DNA from: Pirellulales bacterium
Lineage (GTDB): Bacteria; Planctomycetota; Planctomycetia; Pirellulales; Thermoguttaceae
Assembly (NCBI GenBank): GCA_030642635.1
Contig: DAOWNK010000064.1
Location: 1-13,626 of the forward strand
Length of the DNA stretch: 13,626 nt
Direction of reading: 5' to 3'
A program made the position numbers and the translations under genes. Below the pieces are notes generated by a model. That model searched no databases. It was not told the origin of the DNA and saw only the letters and a program-made list of their open reading frames with translations. Below, in pieces: positions 12,729 through 13,626 of this stretch; position 1 is the first letter of the stretch; every line of letters begins with the position of its first letter.

Positions 12729-13493
12729 ATGATGATTAAACCATTTATCTATTCAACGTTCATACTCGCGGCGGTTTTTCTGAATGTGCCATGCGCCGTT
12801 GGCGAGGACTTTCGGGTTGAAAACCTGGTGTTCTCCGGCAACGATAAGGAGCCGGCCGGCCGCAGCACCACCATCTTCCACAACGGCATGGTGTTCGACT
12901 ACCTGGAAGACCCTGCCGAGGTGATCGTGCTGGAGCCGTCCGCCGGCCGGTTCGTACTGCTGGACCTTTCCAGACGCATCCGGGCCGAGCTTAGCACCAA
13001 GCACCTTGCTGCGTTTACCCAGCGGCTGCGTCAATCGGCCGACGCGCACAACGACCCGTTCCTACGTTTCATGGCGGCGCCGAAGTTCGACGAGCACCTC
13101 GACCGGCAATCCGGTGAGCTGACGCTCAGCAGCGAGTGGATGACCTATCGGCTATTGACGGTCGAAGCCGGCAGCCGGGCAATCGCCGATCAGTACCGCG
13201 AGTTCTCCGACTGGTACGCCCGGCTGAACACGATGTTGCACCCGGGTTCGAAGCCGCCGTTTGCACGGCTGCTGGTCAACGATGCGTTGGCTCGGCGCGA
13301 GGCGACGCCGCGCGAAGTCCACCTTACGTTTATGCCGAAGAAGACGTTCCCGCCAAAGCGAATCACGATTCGCAGCGAACACAAGTTGTCCCGGCATGTG
13401 CCCAAAGCCGACCTGGACCGCATGGCACAGACCAGAGAGTTTATGCGTATATTCCAGCCGGTCGGTTTTGGGCAGTATCGCAAACGGCCGTAG
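12729..13493 (+). CDS. Secreted protein of unknown function
   Basis: The 254-residue protein starts with a signal peptide (hydrophobic through about residue 18, ending near CAVGED), so it is exported. I recognise no named domain. The mature part reads FRVENLVFSGNDKEPAGRST, then IFHNGMVFDYLEDPAEVIVLEP and RFVLLDLSRRIRAELSTKHLAAF, a mix of strands and helices; the C-terminal part is basic and rich in Arg and Lys. The position directly after the creatininase-family gene (two bases apart) suggests cotranscription. Starts at TTG 12723, ATG 12729 and ATG 12732 are all possible; I take 12729, the first ATG, though no ribosome site distinguishes it. Similar secreted hypothetical proteins are known to me only vaguely from planctomycetes, so family assignment is open. 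Confidence 0.75.
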   Translation: MMIKPFIYSTFILAAVFLNVPCAVGEDFRVENLVFSGNDKEPAGRSTTIFHNGMVFDYLEDPAEVIVLEPSAGRFVLLDLSRRIRAELSTKHLAAFTQRLRQSADAHNDPFLRFMAAPKFDEHLDRQSGELTLSSEWMTYRLLTVEAGSRAIADQYREFSDWYARLNTMLHPGSKPPFARLLVNDALARREATPREVHLTFMPKKTFPPKRITIRSEHKLSRHVPKADLDRMAQTREFMRIFQPVGFGQYRKRP

Positions 13494-13509
13494 TGCTGCG
13501 AACTACGGC
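13487..13509 (+). other. Stem-loop at the end of the secreted protein gene
   Basis: GCCGTAGT (13487-13494) and ACTACGGC (13502-13509) are exact inverted copies around a 7-base loop, and the stem contains the stop codon. No T-run follows, so it is at best a weak terminator or an mRNA end-protecting hairpin. Confidence 0.5.
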
Positions 13510-13559
13510 AGTTGCAAGCATAGTTGATTTCCGTGCATTTGTAACAATGTATCTTTGTC

Positions 13560-13587
13560 TTGACGCCCACCACAAGCAATGTAAAAT
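13560..13587 (+). promoter_or_regulatory. Candidate promoter for a gene beyond the window
   Basis: TTGACG (13560-13565) and TAAAAT (13582-13587) are separated by 16 bases; each matches the sigma70 consensus in five of six positions. The gene it would drive is not in the window, so this is tentative. Confidence 0.35.
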
Positions 13588-13626
13588 GAATACATAGTGA
13601 TTTTGACCACTTTTGTTGACTACAAC

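Overview
The window looks like chromosomal DNA from a member of the Planctomycetota, probably a Pirellulales-type lineage. This is inferred from four things: a large secreted DUF1080 protein, a secreted DUF1570-like zinc peptidase, a sugar phosphate isomerase/epimerase and a creatininase-family enzyme packed into 13.6 kb; a small Cys-rich exported protein with an Arg-Gly-Pro-Arg-Asp-Phe-Leu-Ala tail; weak or absent Shine-Dalgarno sites at most genes; and palindromic repeats in most of the larger gaps. Coding regions look G+C-rich (a sampled line near 9241 is about 57%), except one low-G+C gene. Nothing is shared with phage, plasmid or CRISPR loci, and no rRNA or tRNA gene was recognised.

Left part (1-4070), all on the minus strand: the N-terminal part of a sodium:solute symporter cut by the window edge (1-432), a repeat-bearing spacer, an MsbA-type ABC exporter (962-2971), and a calcineurin-like phosphoesterase with an altered active-site motif (3204-4070). 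The phosphoesterase is followed by a G-rich tract and a hairpin terminator. Middle part (4071-9063): a nested G-rich inverted repeat, a small Cys-rich exported protein on plus (4423-4773), and four minus-strand genes. These are bioD (4754-5530), a large DUF1080 protein (5618-8041), a low-G+C flavin-binding split-barrel protein (8205-8582) and a small zinc-ribbon membrane protein (8668-9063). Right part (9210-13493): four plus-strand genes, namely a TIM-barrel isomerase/epimerase, a secreted gluzincin-like peptidase, a creatininase-family hydrolase and a secreted protein of unknown function; the last two are nearly contiguous.

The genes do not form one pathway. The symporter, DUF1080 protein and isomerase/epimerase fit the sugar uptake and degradation themes common in planctomycetes, but no operon joins them. 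bioD stands alone, without other biotin genes.

The most notable layer is the repeats. At least seven sequence-distinct families of short inverted repeats (about 40-130 bp) are present, two of them in two copies each. Two elements lie inside genes and are read through in frame: one adds about 25 residues to BioD, the other about 15 residues just after the signal peptide of the DUF1080 protein. One intergenic element may also supply the -35 box of the creatininase-family gene.
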